From positions 1 to 64,000 of the forward strand of contig NZ_RPOC01000003.1 in the NCBI RefSeq assembly GCF_003946915.1: a DNA stretch of 64,000 nt, in the 5' to 3' direction. A program made the translations under genes and the position numbers. Source of the stretch: Flavobacterium ustbae (GTDB lineage: Bacteria > Bacteroidota > Bacteroidia > Flavobacteriales > Flavobacteriaceae). Positions within the stretch are counted from its first letter, which is position 1. Every line of letters starts with the position of its first letter. Positions 43,505 to 51,697 of the stretch are shown one piece after another. The notes below the pieces were generated by a model, which saw only the letters and a program-made list of their open reading frames with translations, had not been told where the DNA came from and made no database searches.

Positions 43505-44284
43505 TTAAAGCTGTTTTATAAATTCAGTTGCAGCTTCTCCTGCGTTGTCAGTTTTCATGAAGTTTTCTCCAATTAAGAAACCTTTGTAGCCATAAGGTTT
43601 TAGTTCTTGAATAGCTTCTACAGATGAAATGCCGCTTTCTGAAACTTTTACAAATTCATCTGGAATTTTTGATGCTAATTCTTTACTGAAATCTAAGCTT
43701 ACTTCAAAAGTTTTCAAGTTTCTGTTATTCACTCCAATCATGTCTAAAGTGGGCATAATCGATTTTTCTAATTCTTCTTGATTGTGAACTTCCAGCAGTA
43801 CTTCTAATCCTAATTTTTTAGCAAATTCAGACAATGATTTGATTTCTTCACGGGTTAAAACTGCTGCGATTAACAAAATTAAATCGGCTCCGTGTGCTTT
43901 TGCTTCCAGAATTTGATATTCGTCTACAATAAATTCTTTTCGCAAAAGCGGAATATTTACAGACGCTCTCGCTAAAAGTAAATCGTCAAGCGAACCTCCA
44001 AAATATTTTCCGTCTGTTAAAACAGAAATTCCGCACGCACCGGCATTTTCATAACCTTTTACCACTTCTTCAACAGTAAAATTATTGTTGATAATTGATT
44101 TTGAAGGTGAACGACGTTTGTGTTCCGCGATAATTCCAGAATTGCTTTCTCTTAATTTCAGACTAAGCGAAATGGTTTCTTTTTCAAAAAATACCGAAGC
44201 TTCTAATTGCGAAACCGGAATAATCGATTTCTTCAGAATCACTTCACGTTTTTTGTCTATTATTATTTTATCTAAGATATTCAT
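43505..44284 (-). CDS. trpC: Indole-3-glycerol phosphate synthase
   Basis: A TIM barrel of 259 residues: AEHKRRSPSKSII (54-66) with the catalytic Lys region, LRKEFIVDEYQI, GVNNRNLKTF and SESGISS. It closes CdRP to indole-glycerol phosphate. Between trpD and trpC lies an 80-base gap with a GTTTCAG inverted repeat. Confidence 0.98.
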   Translation of the reverse strand: MNILDKIIIDKKREVILKKSIIPVSQLEASVFFEKETISLSLKLRESNSGIIAEHKRRSPSKSIINNNFTVEEVVKGYENAGACGISVLTDGKYFGGSLDDLLLARASVNIPLLRKEFIVDEYQILEAKAHGADLILLIAAVLTREEIKSLSEFAKKLGLEVLLEVHNQEELEKSIMPTLDMIGVNNRNLKTFEVSLDFSKELASKIPDEFVKVSESGISSVEAIQELKPYGYKGFLIGENFMKTDNAGEAATEFIKQL

Positions 44285-44294
44285 TGTTTATTTT

Positions 44295-44358
44295 GTTTCA
44301 GGTTTCAAGTTTCAGGTTTTCTTAGCGTTCCAACAACTTGAAACATGAAACCTGAAAC
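44295..44358. repeat. GTTTCAG/GTTTCAA heptamer inverted repeat (trpD-trpC gap)
   Basis: Three heptamers GTTTCAG, GTTTCAA, GTTTCAG on the left (44295-44316) face CTTGAAACATGAAACCTGAAAC (44337-44358; second heptamer one base off). Confidence 0.88.
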
Positions 44359-44364
44359 AAAAAA

Positions 44365-45357
44365 CTATTTACTTAATTCTTGTAATTTTTTTAATGCCTG
44401 ATGTCCTTTTCCAGACAATAAACTTTCTTTTGCCAGTTCAAAACCTTCTTTTGGAGAACATTTGTTAACCGTTGCGATTGCCATTGCAGCGTTGGCACAA
44501 ACGACGTTATTTTGTGCTTCGTTTCCTTTTCCTGAAATGATATTCGTGAAAATTTGAGCCGATTCTTCAATCGTTTTTCCACCTTCGATTTCGGTTTGAG
44601 ATAAAAGATGAACGCCAAAATCTTCAGGATTCAACATTCCTTCCATGCGATTTGAAATCGTTTTGGTTGGACCAGTTAATGAGATTTCATCATATCCGTC
44701 AAGCGAATGTAAGATGGTGAAATTCACCTCGGTATTTTGATATAAATAAGCATACATTCTCGCTAATTCTAAGTTGAAAACTCCAACCAATTGATTTTGC
44801 GGAAAAGAGGGATTCACCATTGGTCCCAACATATTAAAGAACGTTTTTACGGCCAACTCTTTTCTGATTGGCCCAACATTTTTCATTGCTGGGTGAAATA
44901 GGGGAGCGTGCAAAACGCAGATTCCTGCCTGATCGATGCATTTTTCTAAAAATGAAGGGTCATTGCTAAATTTGATTCCCATTTTTTCCATCACGTTGCT
45001 CGATCCAGAAATAGAAGAAACGCCATAATTTCCGTGTTTTGCCACTTTTATTCCTGCTCCAGCAGAAACAAAAGAAGCCAAAGTCGAAATATTGAAAGTA
45101 TCTTTTCCGTCACCGCCCGTTCCGCATAAATCGATGGTGTTATAAGCGGCTAAATCTACACGAATACATAATTCTAATAAAGCTTCACGAAAACCCGAAA
45201 GTTCATCAATTGTAATGCTTCGCATCATAAAAACAGTCAAAAAAGCCGAAATCTGACTCGGATTATATTGACCCGTTGAAATATTAATCAATACATTTTT
45301 TGCTTCTTCTTTAGAAAGAACTTCGTGATTGATTAATTTATTTAATATTGTTTTCAT
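44365..45357 (-). CDS. trpD: Anthranilate phosphoribosyltransferase
   Basis: A protein of 330 residues with the PRPP-binding motif CGTGGDGKDTFNIST (near 78-92), HGNYGVSS, GSSNVMEKMG, and FFNMLGPMVNPS. It joins anthranilate to PRPP. It is not fused to trpG, which lies separately upstream. Confidence 0.98.
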   Translation of the reverse strand: MKTILNKLINHEVLSKEEAKNVLINISTGQYNPSQISAFLTVFMMRSITIDELSGFREALLELCIRVDLAAYNTIDLCGTGGDGKDTFNISTLASFVSAGAGIKVAKHGNYGVSSISGSSNVMEKMGIKFSNDPSFLEKCIDQAGICVLHAPLFHPAMKNVGPIRKELAVKTFFNMLGPMVNPSFPQNQLVGVFNLELARMYAYLYQNTEVNFTILHSLDGYDEISLTGPTKTISNRMEGMLNPEDFGVHLLSQTEIEGGKTIEESAQIFTNIISGKGNEAQNNVVCANAAMAIATVNKCSPKEGFELAKESLLSGKGHQALKKLQELSK

Positions 45358-45367
45358 TTTTTTTATT

Positions 45368-45466
45368 CTAAGGTTCTAAGGTGCTGAGTTGCTAAGGTTC
45401 TAAGGTTTTATTTCATTTGTTTCAGGTTTCACGTCTTGAATGAACTTGAAACTTTAAACCTGAAAC
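45368..45466. repeat. CTAAGGTTCTAAGG block plus GTTTCAG inverted repeat (GNAT-trpD gap)
   Basis: 45368-45407 has repeated CTAAGGT units. Then GTTTCAGGTTTCACG (45419-45433) faces CTTGAAACTTTAAACCTGAAAC (45445-45466). Confidence 0.85.
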
Positions 45467-45478
45467 TTAAAACAAATT

Positions 45479-45886
45479 TTAATGTTCATTTCCTTGATAA
45501 ATCCACATTGGTTCTGTTTTTCCGGCGCGTTCAAATCCGTTTTTTTTATAAAAATCCACTGATTTGCCATCAGCAGTGAGCATTTGCATATGAAAGTGAC
45601 GGTATTTCTCCTGCATTTTGTCCAAAATCATTTTTCCAATTCCTTTTCCCTGATAATCTGGAAGCACCAATAAATGCGGATAATAAACAGTCAAGAATCC
45701 ATCAGAAATAGCATTACCAAGTCCTACTAATTTCTCGCCTTCCCAAGCTGTTATCAAGGTTTCAGAATTCAAAAGTCCGTTATACAGCTCATTTGGTTTA
45801 CTTGCCGAACTCCATTCATTTGCTTTGTATAAAACCAAAATGTCTTCAATTTTGATTTCTTTAGTTTCTAGAATTGATATTTCCAT
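45479..45886 (-). CDS. GNAT family N-acetyltransferase
   Basis: A protein of 135 residues with the acetyl-CoA loop LLVLPDYQGKGIGKMILDKM (73-92) and VDFYKKNGFERAG near the end. The substrate is unknown. It sits between trpG and trpD, with repeat DNA on both sides, and has no expected link to tryptophan synthesis. Confidence 0.9.
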   Translation of the reverse strand: MEISILETKEIKIEDILVLYKANEWSSASKPNELYNGLLNSETLITAWEGEKLVGLGNAISDGFLTVYYPHLLVLPDYQGKGIGKMILDKMQEKYRHFHMQMLTADGKSVDFYKKNGFERAGKTEPMWIYQGNEH

Positions 45887-45894
45887 TTTTTTAA

Positions 45895-46034
45895 GGGACT
45901 AAGGTTCTAAGATGCTAAGTGGATAAGGTTTTTAGTTTTGTTTCAGGTTCCAAGTTTCAGGTTTCAGGTTTCACGTTGTTACAACTTTAAACTTGAAACC
46001 TGAAACTTGAAACTTGAAACTTGAAACTTGAAAC
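45895..46034. repeat. GTTTCAG heptamer inverted repeat, longest copy (trpG-GNAT gap)
   Basis: After a CTAAGGT-type stretch (45895-45928), five left-hand heptamers (45940-45975) face six perfect tandem heptamers on the right (45993-46034: TTGAAAC, CTGAAAC, then four TTGAAAC). Copy number may vary by slippage. Confidence 0.92.
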
Positions 46035-46040
46035 AAAAAC

Positions 46041-46607
46041 TTAACTCTTCACCCAGTTTTCCAACATCTTTTTTCCATTTGGTGTTAGCACACTTTCCGG
46101 ATGAAATTGAACGCCTCTCACATCATAATTTTTATGGCGAAGTGACATTACCTGTCCGTTTTCATCAAACGAAGTTGCTTCTAATACGTCTGGAAGGTTA
46201 GTGTCTACAACCCACGAATGATAACGGCCAACTTCAAATTCTTTTTCTAAACCTTCAAACAAAACTTCGTCGTCTACAACTGTTTTTACATGAGTTGCCA
46301 CGCCGTGATATACTTTGTCCAGATTTGAAAGTGTTCCGCCAAAAACTTCTCCAATTGCTTGCTGTCCTAAACAAACTCCCAATATACTTTTGGTCGGACT
46401 GTATTTTTCGATTACCGCTTTTAGTAAACCTGCTTCATCTGGAATTCCAGGTCCCGGAGAAAGTAAAATTTTCTCGAAAGACGCAATTTCATCAATATCA
46501 AACTCATCATTTCTGTAAACCGTAACTTCGCAGTTTAAATCTTCTAAATAGTGCACTAAATTGTAAGTGAAACTATCGTAATTGTCTATAACTAGTATTT
46601 TTTTCAT
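46041..46607 (-). CDS. trpG: Anthranilate synthase glutamine amidotransferase subunit
   Basis: A class I amidotransferase of 188 residues: LLSPGPGIPDEAG (48-60), nucleophile Cys79 in GVCLGQQAIGE, and FHPES with His169/Glu171. It supplies ammonia to TrpE. A shared use in p-aminobenzoate synthesis is possible, as no pab gene is nearby. A lipoprotein gene separates it from trpE. Confidence 0.96.
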   Translation of the reverse strand: MKKILVIDNYDSFTYNLVHYLEDLNCEVTVYRNDEFDIDEIASFEKILLSPGPGIPDEAGLLKAVIEKYSPTKSILGVCLGQQAIGEVFGGTLSNLDKVYHGVATHVKTVVDDEVLFEGLEKEFEVGRYHSWVVDTNLPDVLEATSFDENGQVMSLRHKNYDVRGVQFHPESVLTPNGKKMLENWVKS

Positions 46608-46619
46608 TTTTCTTATTTT

Positions 46620-46697
46620 GTTTCAAAGTTTCAGGTTTCAAGTTTCAGGTTCCACGTTGCTGATAACTTGAAACTTGAAACAAAGAAAACCTGAAAC
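46620..46697. repeat. GTTTCAG heptamer inverted repeat (lipoprotein-trpG gap)
   Basis: Left arm 46620-46656 with GTTTCAGGTTTCAAGTTTCAG, right arm 46668-46697 with CTTGAAACTTGAAAC and ACCTGAAAC. Imperfect. Confidence 0.85.
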
Positions 46698-46706
46698 CAA
46701 TTCTTT

Positions 46707-47150
46707 TTATTTCTCTCGAACGTACTTTTCAGTAATAATTCGGTCTATTCCTAATTTTTCTACTTTTTCTACTCCCTTTTGAATTAAAGTGTCGTTTTGA
46801 ACTTTTACTACAAACTCAAATTTTCCATTTTCCCAATCACGGTTATTAAAATATTCCAAATTTTCAGTGTAGATACTGTCTTTCAAAGTATATTTTCCGC
46901 CTCCAGCAAAATACAATGCCGTTAAGGAATCTTTTCCGTTTTTCAAATCATGATTCATAAAAGCAAAATGTGTATCATTTATAACCTTAATCATTTTGGT
47001 GTTTTTATTGAAAGTAGAAAAAGTAGAATCTTTTTCGGTCGTTTCTGCCGATATAAGACGCCAGGTTCCTTCAATCGGATTCTCCTTTTTTTCTGAATTA
47101 CAAGAAGTCATGCTAATAATTAAAACTAAAATGGATACTGCTTTTTTCAT
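46707..47150 (-). CDS. Small lipoprotein, lipocalin-like
   Basis: A protein of 147 residues with a signal peptide ending in MTSC (Cys17). The mature start PIEGTWRLISAETTEKDS resembles small lipocalin-like (GTWxLxSA) lipoproteins common in Bacteroidota. The rest is beta-rich. The ligand is unknown. It sits between trpE and trpG, flanked by heptamer repeats. Confidence 0.78.
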   Translation of the reverse strand: MKKAVSILVLIISMTSCNSEKKENPIEGTWRLISAETTEKDSTFSTFNKNTKMIKVINDTHFAFMNHDLKNGKDSLTALYFAGGGKYTLKDSIYTENLEYFNNRDWENGKFEFVVKVQNDTLIQKGVEKVEKLGIDRIITEKYVREK

Positions 47151-47183
47151 GATTTTGTGTGGTTTTATGGTTTGTTTTGATTT

Positions 47184-47256
47184 GTTTCAAGTTTCAGGTT
47201 TCAGGTTTGCTTTGCGTTCCAATAACTTGAAACTTTAAACAAAGAAAACCTGAAAC
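47184..47256. repeat. GTTTCAG heptamer inverted repeat (trpE-lipoprotein gap)
   Basis: Left arm 47184-47208 (GTTTCAAGTTTCAGGTTTCAG) faces the right arm 47226-47256 (CTTGAAACTTTAAAC ... ACCTGAAAC). Like the others it keeps a middle part with GCGTTCCAA, also present in the copy at 44295. Confidence 0.86.
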
Positions 47257-47261
47257 AAAAT

Positions 47262-48662
47262 TTAAATATTCTCTGCCATTTCAAGTGCTGTATTCAGAGC
47301 TCTCAGCTTATTATAAACTTCTTGCATTTCGCTTTCTTCATCAGAACTTGCTACGATTCCGGCTCCGGCTTGGCAATGCAATTGATGATTTTTAGAAAGG
47401 AAAGTTCGAATCATAATCGCATGGTTAAAGTTTCCGTCAAAATCCATCACGCCGATTGCGCCTCCGTAAAAATTACGGTTTGTTTTTTCGCATTCTTCAA
47501 TTAACTGCATTGCTCTATGTTTTGGCGCTCCGCTCAAAGTTCCTGCAGGAAAAGTATCGGCGACAACCTGCATTGTAGTTGCTTTGTCGTGTAAATGTCC
47601 AGTAACTTTAGAAACCAAGTGAATTACGTGAGAGAAAAACTGAACTTCTCTATATTTTTCTACGTTTACATCATGTCCGTTTCGGCTTAAATCATTTCTT
47701 GCCAAGTCAACCAACATAACGTGTTCGCTGTTTTCTTTTTTATCTTCAGAAAGTTCTTTGGCTAAAAGCGCATCGCGTTCGTCATTTCCAGTTCTTTTAA
47801 AAGTTCCCGCAATTGGATGTATTTCTGCTTTTCTGTTTTTTACAATAATTTGCGCTTCTGGTGAAGAACCGAATATTTTGAAATCTCCATAATCAAAAAA
47901 GAACAAATAAGGAGAAGGATTTATGCTTCTTAAAGCTCTATACACATTAAATTCGTCTCCTTTAAAACCTTGAGTAAATCTGCGTGAAAGAACCAATTGG
48001 AAAACGTCTCCGCGGTAACAATGTTTTTTCGCTAAAGCTACATTTGATTTAAATTCTTCATCAGTTAAATTGGAAAAACCTTCTCCTTCTTTAGAGAATT
48101 TATAAGAAGCAATATTTCTTGATTGCAGTAATTGCTCAATTTCTGCAATATTGTTTTTTCCGTCCATGCTGTGGCAGAAAATATAAGCTTCATTTTTGAA
48201 GTGATTGATGGCAATAATGTTTTGATAAACTGCATAAAAAACATCTGGTATTGAAGTCGCATTGTCTTTTTTAGCAATCGAAACTTTCTCAAAATAACGA
48301 ACGGCATCATAAGAAATGTAGCCGAATAAACCATTATTAATAAACTTAAAATCGTTTTTTTCTGATTTAAACTGGCTTGAAAATTCCTGTATTACCTGCG
48401 GAATATTGATTGAAGAATCGATTGAAATTTTCTCTGAAGTTCCGTCTGGGAAAGTTTTTGAGATTACTTCATTTTCAATTTTTATAGTTGCAATCGGATT
48501 GCAGCAAATGTAAGAGAAACTGTTGTCGTTACCGTGATAATCACTACTTTCTAGCAACAAGCTGTTTGGAAATTTATCTCTTATTTTGAAATAAATGCTT
48601 ACAGGCGTTACGGTGTCTGCCAGAATTTGTTTGTAATGCGTATTAAGAATAAAAGGTTTCAA
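47262..48662 (-). CDS. trpE: Anthranilate synthase component I
   Basis: A chorismate-using enzyme of 466 residues. The N-terminal LLLESS (35-40) matches the LLES feedback-binding motif of TrpE for tryptophan. The C-terminal catalytic part has RRFTQGF, IAGTFKRTGND, HVMLVDLARND, GTLSGAPKHRAMQLI and YGGAIG. It makes anthranilate with TrpG. Its expression is likely controlled by the leader peptide and attenuator upstream (48711-48865). Confidence 0.98.
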   Translation of the reverse strand: MKPFILNTHYKQILADTVTPVSIYFKIRDKFPNSLLLESSDYHGNDNSFSYICCNPIATIKIENEVISKTFPDGTSEKISIDSSINIPQVIQEFSSQFKSEKNDFKFINNGLFGYISYDAVRYFEKVSIAKKDNATSIPDVFYAVYQNIIAINHFKNEAYIFCHSMDGKNNIAEIEQLLQSRNIASYKFSKEGEGFSNLTDEEFKSNVALAKKHCYRGDVFQLVLSRRFTQGFKGDEFNVYRALRSINPSPYLFFFDYGDFKIFGSSPEAQIIVKNRKAEIHPIAGTFKRTGNDERDALLAKELSEDKKENSEHVMLVDLARNDLSRNGHDVNVEKYREVQFFSHVIHLVSKVTGHLHDKATTMQVVADTFPAGTLSGAPKHRAMQLIEECEKTNRNFYGGAIGVMDFDGNFNHAIMIRTFLSKNHQLHCQAGAGIVASSDEESEMQEVYNKLRALNTALEMAENI

Positions 48663-48710
48663 AATATATAGTTTTTATGTTGTTCGTTAATTTATGTTTC
48701 AGTTTTGATC

Positions 48711-48744
48711 AAAAAAAAGGGCTTGTCGTGATGACAAGCCCTTT
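48711..48744 (-). terminator. trp attenuator terminator
   Basis: AAAGGGCTTGTC (48716-48727) pairs with GACAAGCCCTTT (48733-48744); on the minus strand eight T follow (48711-48718). It lies 40 bases after the trpL stop and 49 before trpE, so it ends the leader transcript when tryptophan is plentiful. GTCGTGA (48725-48731) in its loop and arm can instead pair with the trpL stop region (48784-48790). Confidence 0.92.
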
Positions 48745-48783
48745 AAATTTTTATAGTTTTTACAATACCATAGGAAGCTTCGT

Positions 48784-48840
48784 TCACGACGTCTGACGTA
48801 AATTCTTCCACCACCAAATATTGTTCATTGTTGTTCTCAT
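48784..48840 (-). CDS. trpL: trp operon leader peptide
   Basis: A short ORF of 18 residues: MRTTMNNIWWWKNLRQTS. Three consecutive Trp codons (48808-48816) lie in the middle. It starts about 20 bases after the -7 box and is followed by a strong terminator. Stalling at the Trp codons when charged tRNA-Trp is scarce would free the sequence around the stop codon to pair with the terminator. An internal ATG (48828) is also possible as start. Too short to be found by usual gene length cut-offs. Confidence 0.9.
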   Translation of the reverse strand: MRTTMNNIWWWKNLRQTS

Positions 48841-48857
48841 ATCTTATTTTGATGTGA

Positions 48858-48865
48858 CAAAGATA
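48858..48865 (-). promoter_or_regulatory. trpL: Promoter -7 box of the trp leader
   Basis: TATCTTTG on the minus strand fits TAnnTTTG and lies 17 bases from the leader start codon, giving a short 5' end. No strong -33 box is seen. Confidence 0.6.
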
Positions 48866-48962
48866 TAAATGTAATTTGAATTAGAGTATATAAAAATTGA
48901 AAAAAAACTTTTCAATTTTCTGAAATTTGTTAAATTTTAATCAAAACTACATTTGTAATCTT

Positions 48963-50243
48963 TTAATTTCCAGAAGCTAATGTGTTGTTTACATTTAATC
49001 TAAAATCTGGATTTTCTTTGATGTTTGGAAGTGTAAATAGCTCTGAAACTTTTATTTTAGTATACTCTATTCCAAAAGCAGGATTGCCATAAAAGTTTTT
49101 TATACCAGGAATATTGCTTCCAGATTCACTTTCAATTTCACCTTGACAATTGTTTGCAATAATATTTTTAAAAGTAATTTTAGATAAATTAGCTTCGCCG
49201 TTTCCAATATTTCCTTCTAATAAAATAAAAGGAGCAAAGCCTGAAACTACACTGTTTGTTAAATTGAAAAATGTATTTTCTTTAATATAAGCAGATTCTC
49301 TAACCAATCCCTGATTGTTTTCTTCTAAATTTACCAATGTAATATTACTTGCATTTACTTTGGTCATTTTTTTTGTCATGTCTGTGCTAGCAATTTTTTC
49401 GTATGAATCAACTTCAAAACATCTTGATCCTGAAATATCTGATGAAAATGGGTGACGAATTGCAATACTATTGCTAATATTAATTTGAGCACCTTGAGTA
49501 AAATCAAAATCATCATCTGTTGTTCTAAATGAAATTAAATTGCTCATGTTCAAATCTCCTCCATAACATTCAAAAGAATCATCATTTGAAAAGCTAATCT
49601 GAATATTGCTCACCGTAGTTTTTCTTCCAACTCCAGCAAGAGAAAGACCGTTTAATTCTTTAGAAGCGCTTAATTTTCTTCCAGCATATTCGATACGAAC
49701 ATATTTCAAAATTCCTGAATTATCTTCTGGATCTTGACCTCCATAATGATTTAAAGTTGGATCTAAGTCAAAAGGTAAAGTGTTAACACCTCCCAAAGAA
49801 TTTATAGGTGCTTTTCCTAAAACAATAATTCCGCCCCAATCACCAGGTCTTCTATTGTTTTTTTCATTTTCTGAGGTAAAGACAATTGGATCAGTTTCTA
49901 AACCTTCAGCTATAATTTTGGCTCCATTTGTAATTACCAAAGTTCCACAGGTTTTATCGTCTCCGCGAATTACTGTTCCTGGCTCGATAGTTAATGTAGC
50001 ATTGTTGGTAACATACACTACACCAACTAAATGATAAACATTACGTTTTACTAATCTTGTATCTTTATCGATTGTTCCGGCAATTATATTGGTTGCTTCA
50101 TCATATTCATTTATAGCTGGTTTAAAGTTGGTCCAGTTATTCATCCAGTTAGTTGCACCAGTAATTCCTTTTGGCTGTTGTTGAGCTTGTGCGAAAAAGC
50201 TGAAAATGAAGATTATAGAAGCAATGCGTAATTTTGTTTTCAT
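48963..50243 (-). CDS. Secreted parallel beta-helix protein
   Basis: A protein of 426 residues with a signal peptide ending at FAQAQ. Repeated strands such as LTIEPGTVIRGDD, TLVITNGAKIIAEG and RRPGDWGGIIVLGKAPI, then NISNSIAIRHP, suggest a right-handed parallel beta-helix. No T9SS C-terminal domain is present, so export beyond the periplasm is uncertain. Similar Bacteroidota proteins often accompany TonB receptors. The function is unknown. A -7 box TAATTTTG lies at 50288-50295 with TTTG 16 bases upstream. Confidence 0.82.
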   Translation of the reverse strand: MKTKLRIASIIFIFSFFAQAQQQPKGITGATNWMNNWTNFKPAINEYDEATNIIAGTIDKDTRLVKRNVYHLVGVVYVTNNATLTIEPGTVIRGDDKTCGTLVITNGAKIIAEGLETDPIVFTSENEKNNRRPGDWGGIIVLGKAPINSLGGVNTLPFDLDPTLNHYGGQDPEDNSGILKYVRIEYAGRKLSASKELNGLSLAGVGRKTTVSNIQISFSNDDSFECYGGDLNMSNLISFRTTDDDFDFTQGAQINISNSIAIRHPFSSDISGSRCFEVDSYEKIASTDMTKKMTKVNASNITLVNLEENNQGLVRESAYIKENTFFNLTNSVVSGFAPFILLEGNIGNGEANLSKITFKNIIANNCQGEIESESGSNIPGIKNFYGNPAFGIEYTKIKVSELFTLPNIKENPDFRLNVNNTLASGN

Positions 50244-50287
50244 AACTATGATTTTGATTTCTAGTTTTTGATTTTTTTTAATTGTCC

Positions 50288-50315
50288 CAAAATTAGAAGC
50301 CGTATGTTAATCAAA
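50288..50315 (-). promoter_or_regulatory. Promoter of the beta-helix gene
   Basis: On the minus strand TTTG (50312-50315) is followed after 16 bases by TAATTTTG (50288-50295). The spacing is somewhat short. Confidence 0.4.
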
Positions 50316-50381
50316 GTCCCGATGATTATTACGAAAGTGTTATTATAATATTAAGAATGTTAAGATTGTGGAAAGTTTTTA

Positions 50382-50415
50382 AAAACAAAACCCCAACAGT
50401 TGTGCACTGTTGGGG
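50382..50415 (-). terminator. Terminator of the marR-nitroreductase-yceI operon
   Basis: CCCCAACAGT (50391-50400) pairs with ACTGTTGGGG (50406-50415) around a 5-base loop; on the minus strand a T-rich tail follows. It lies 35 bases after the YceI stop. Confidence 0.9.
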
Positions 50416-50449
50416 CTTATTGTATTTCTGAATTAGTAAGGCTTGTATA

Positions 50450-51016
50450 TTAGAATTTTAAAGCTACAGCCAATTCGAATTCGTCGTTGATAGTTTTATC
50501 TCCTAAACCGTCGAAGAAACTACCTGAACCATATTTAATATCATATTTAGTTCTGTCAACTTTGAAAGCAGTTGTAGCAGTGTTTCCTTTTACAGTAATG
50601 TCAAAAGATACTGGTTTAGTGATTCCTTTGATAGTTAAATCTGCAGTTACAGAATAAACGTCAGCAGATTTTGCATTAACAGTTTTGAAAACTAATTTTG
50701 AAGTTGGGAATTTGTCAGTTCCGAAGAAATCGTCAGCTTTTAAGTGACCGTTTAATTTTCCTTGGTATTCTCCAGTTAAATCTGTAGCAGTTAATGAAGT
50801 CATGTCTACTGTAAAGCTACCTCCAGCTAATTTTTTTCCTTTGAAAACTACAGCACCTTCTTTAAAGTTTACAGTTCCAGAGTGCTCTCCAGTTACTTTT
50901 TTACCTACCCATTTGATAGTAGATCCTTTTACGTCGATTTTTTTAGTTTGAGCGTTTACTGAGATTCCAGCTGCTGCTACGAATAATGCTATTGCAATTG
51001 TTTTTAAATTTTTCAT
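50450..51016 (-). CDS. YceI family periplasmic protein
   Basis: Start at 51016 (188 residues): signal peptide MKNLKTIAIALFVAAAG ending at VNAQ. The frame extends to 51157 but that overlaps the nitroreductase. The mature lipocalin-like barrel has STIKWVGKKVTGEHSGTVNF, DFFGTDKFPTSKLVF and SFDITVKG, the YceI pattern that binds isoprenoid-type lipids. It is third in the marR operon. Confidence 0.93.
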   Translation of the reverse strand: MKNLKTIAIALFVAAAGISVNAQTKKIDVKGSTIKWVGKKVTGEHSGTVNFKEGAVVFKGKKLAGGSFTVDMTSLTATDLTGEYQGKLNGHLKADDFFGTDKFPTSKLVFKTVNAKSADVYSVTADLTIKGITKPVSFDITVKGNTATTAFKVDRTKYDIKYGSGSFFDGLGDKTINDEFELAVALKF

Positions 51017-51053
51017 GTTGTTAAAAATTAAAATTTGAATTTGATTAATATAA

Positions 51054-51686
51054 TTATAAAGTGATAAATAATTCTTCGTGTGATTTTCTAACTTTTTTAA
51101 AGTGCTGCGAATTGTCCTCATCATGTCTGTAACCAACTGTAGCGATAACAGATGCATTTAATCCTAATTTGTCGAAACCTAAGATTTCATTGAATTTTGC
51201 TGCATTGAAACCTTCCATTGGAGTTGCATCAATTTTTAATTCAGCAGCGGCGTTTAATAAGTTTCCTAAAGCTAGATAAGTTTGTTTTGCGGTCCAGATA
51301 TGTTTTGCATCTGCAGATAAATTTGCGATTACATTTTTCATCATATCGCTGAACCCGCCTAAAGCTTCTGTTGGAACACCTCTAACTTCGCTGATATTAG
51401 TGATGTATTTGTCAACAGAACCAGCATCAAGGTTTAAATCATTTGCAAAAATGAATAGGTGAGAAGCATCTGTAAGCTGACCTTGTCCCCAAGCCGCAGC
51501 TTTTAATTGTTCTCTAATTTCTGGATTTTCTACAATAACGACTTTATAAGGTTGTAATCCGTATGAAGAAGCGCTTAATCTAACGGCCTCTTTTAATGTA
51601 TTTAAATCAGCATCTGATATCTTTTTTGAAGCATCAAATTGTTTGGTTGCATATCTCCAATTTTGATTTTCTACGAAATTGCTCAT
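51054..51686 (-). CDS. NAD(P)H-dependent nitroreductase (NfsB-like)
   Basis: An FMN enzyme of 210 residues: NWRYATKQFDASKKISD (9-25) is the FMN-binding start, RLSASSYGLQPYKVVIV follows, and NLLNAAAELKIDATPMEGF is present. It reduces nitroaromatics, quinones or similar acceptors. It follows marR by 11 bases, so the MarR protein probably controls it. Confidence 0.93.
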   Translation of the reverse strand: MSNFVENQNWRYATKQFDASKKISDADLNTLKEAVRLSASSYGLQPYKVVIVENPEIREQLKAAAWGQGQLTDASHLFIFANDLNLDAGSVDKYITNISEVRGVPTEALGGFSDMMKNVIANLSADAKHIWTAKQTYLALGNLLNAAAELKIDATPMEGFNAAKFNEILGFDKLGLNASVIATVGYRHDEDNSQHFKKVRKSHEELFITL

Positions 51687-51697
51687 GGTATTTAAAT

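Noticed and set aside
45940..46034. Tandem heptamers that could be taken for a small CRISPR
   Set aside because: The units are 7 bases, contiguous and without spacers, and they have an inverted partner. No cas gene in the window.
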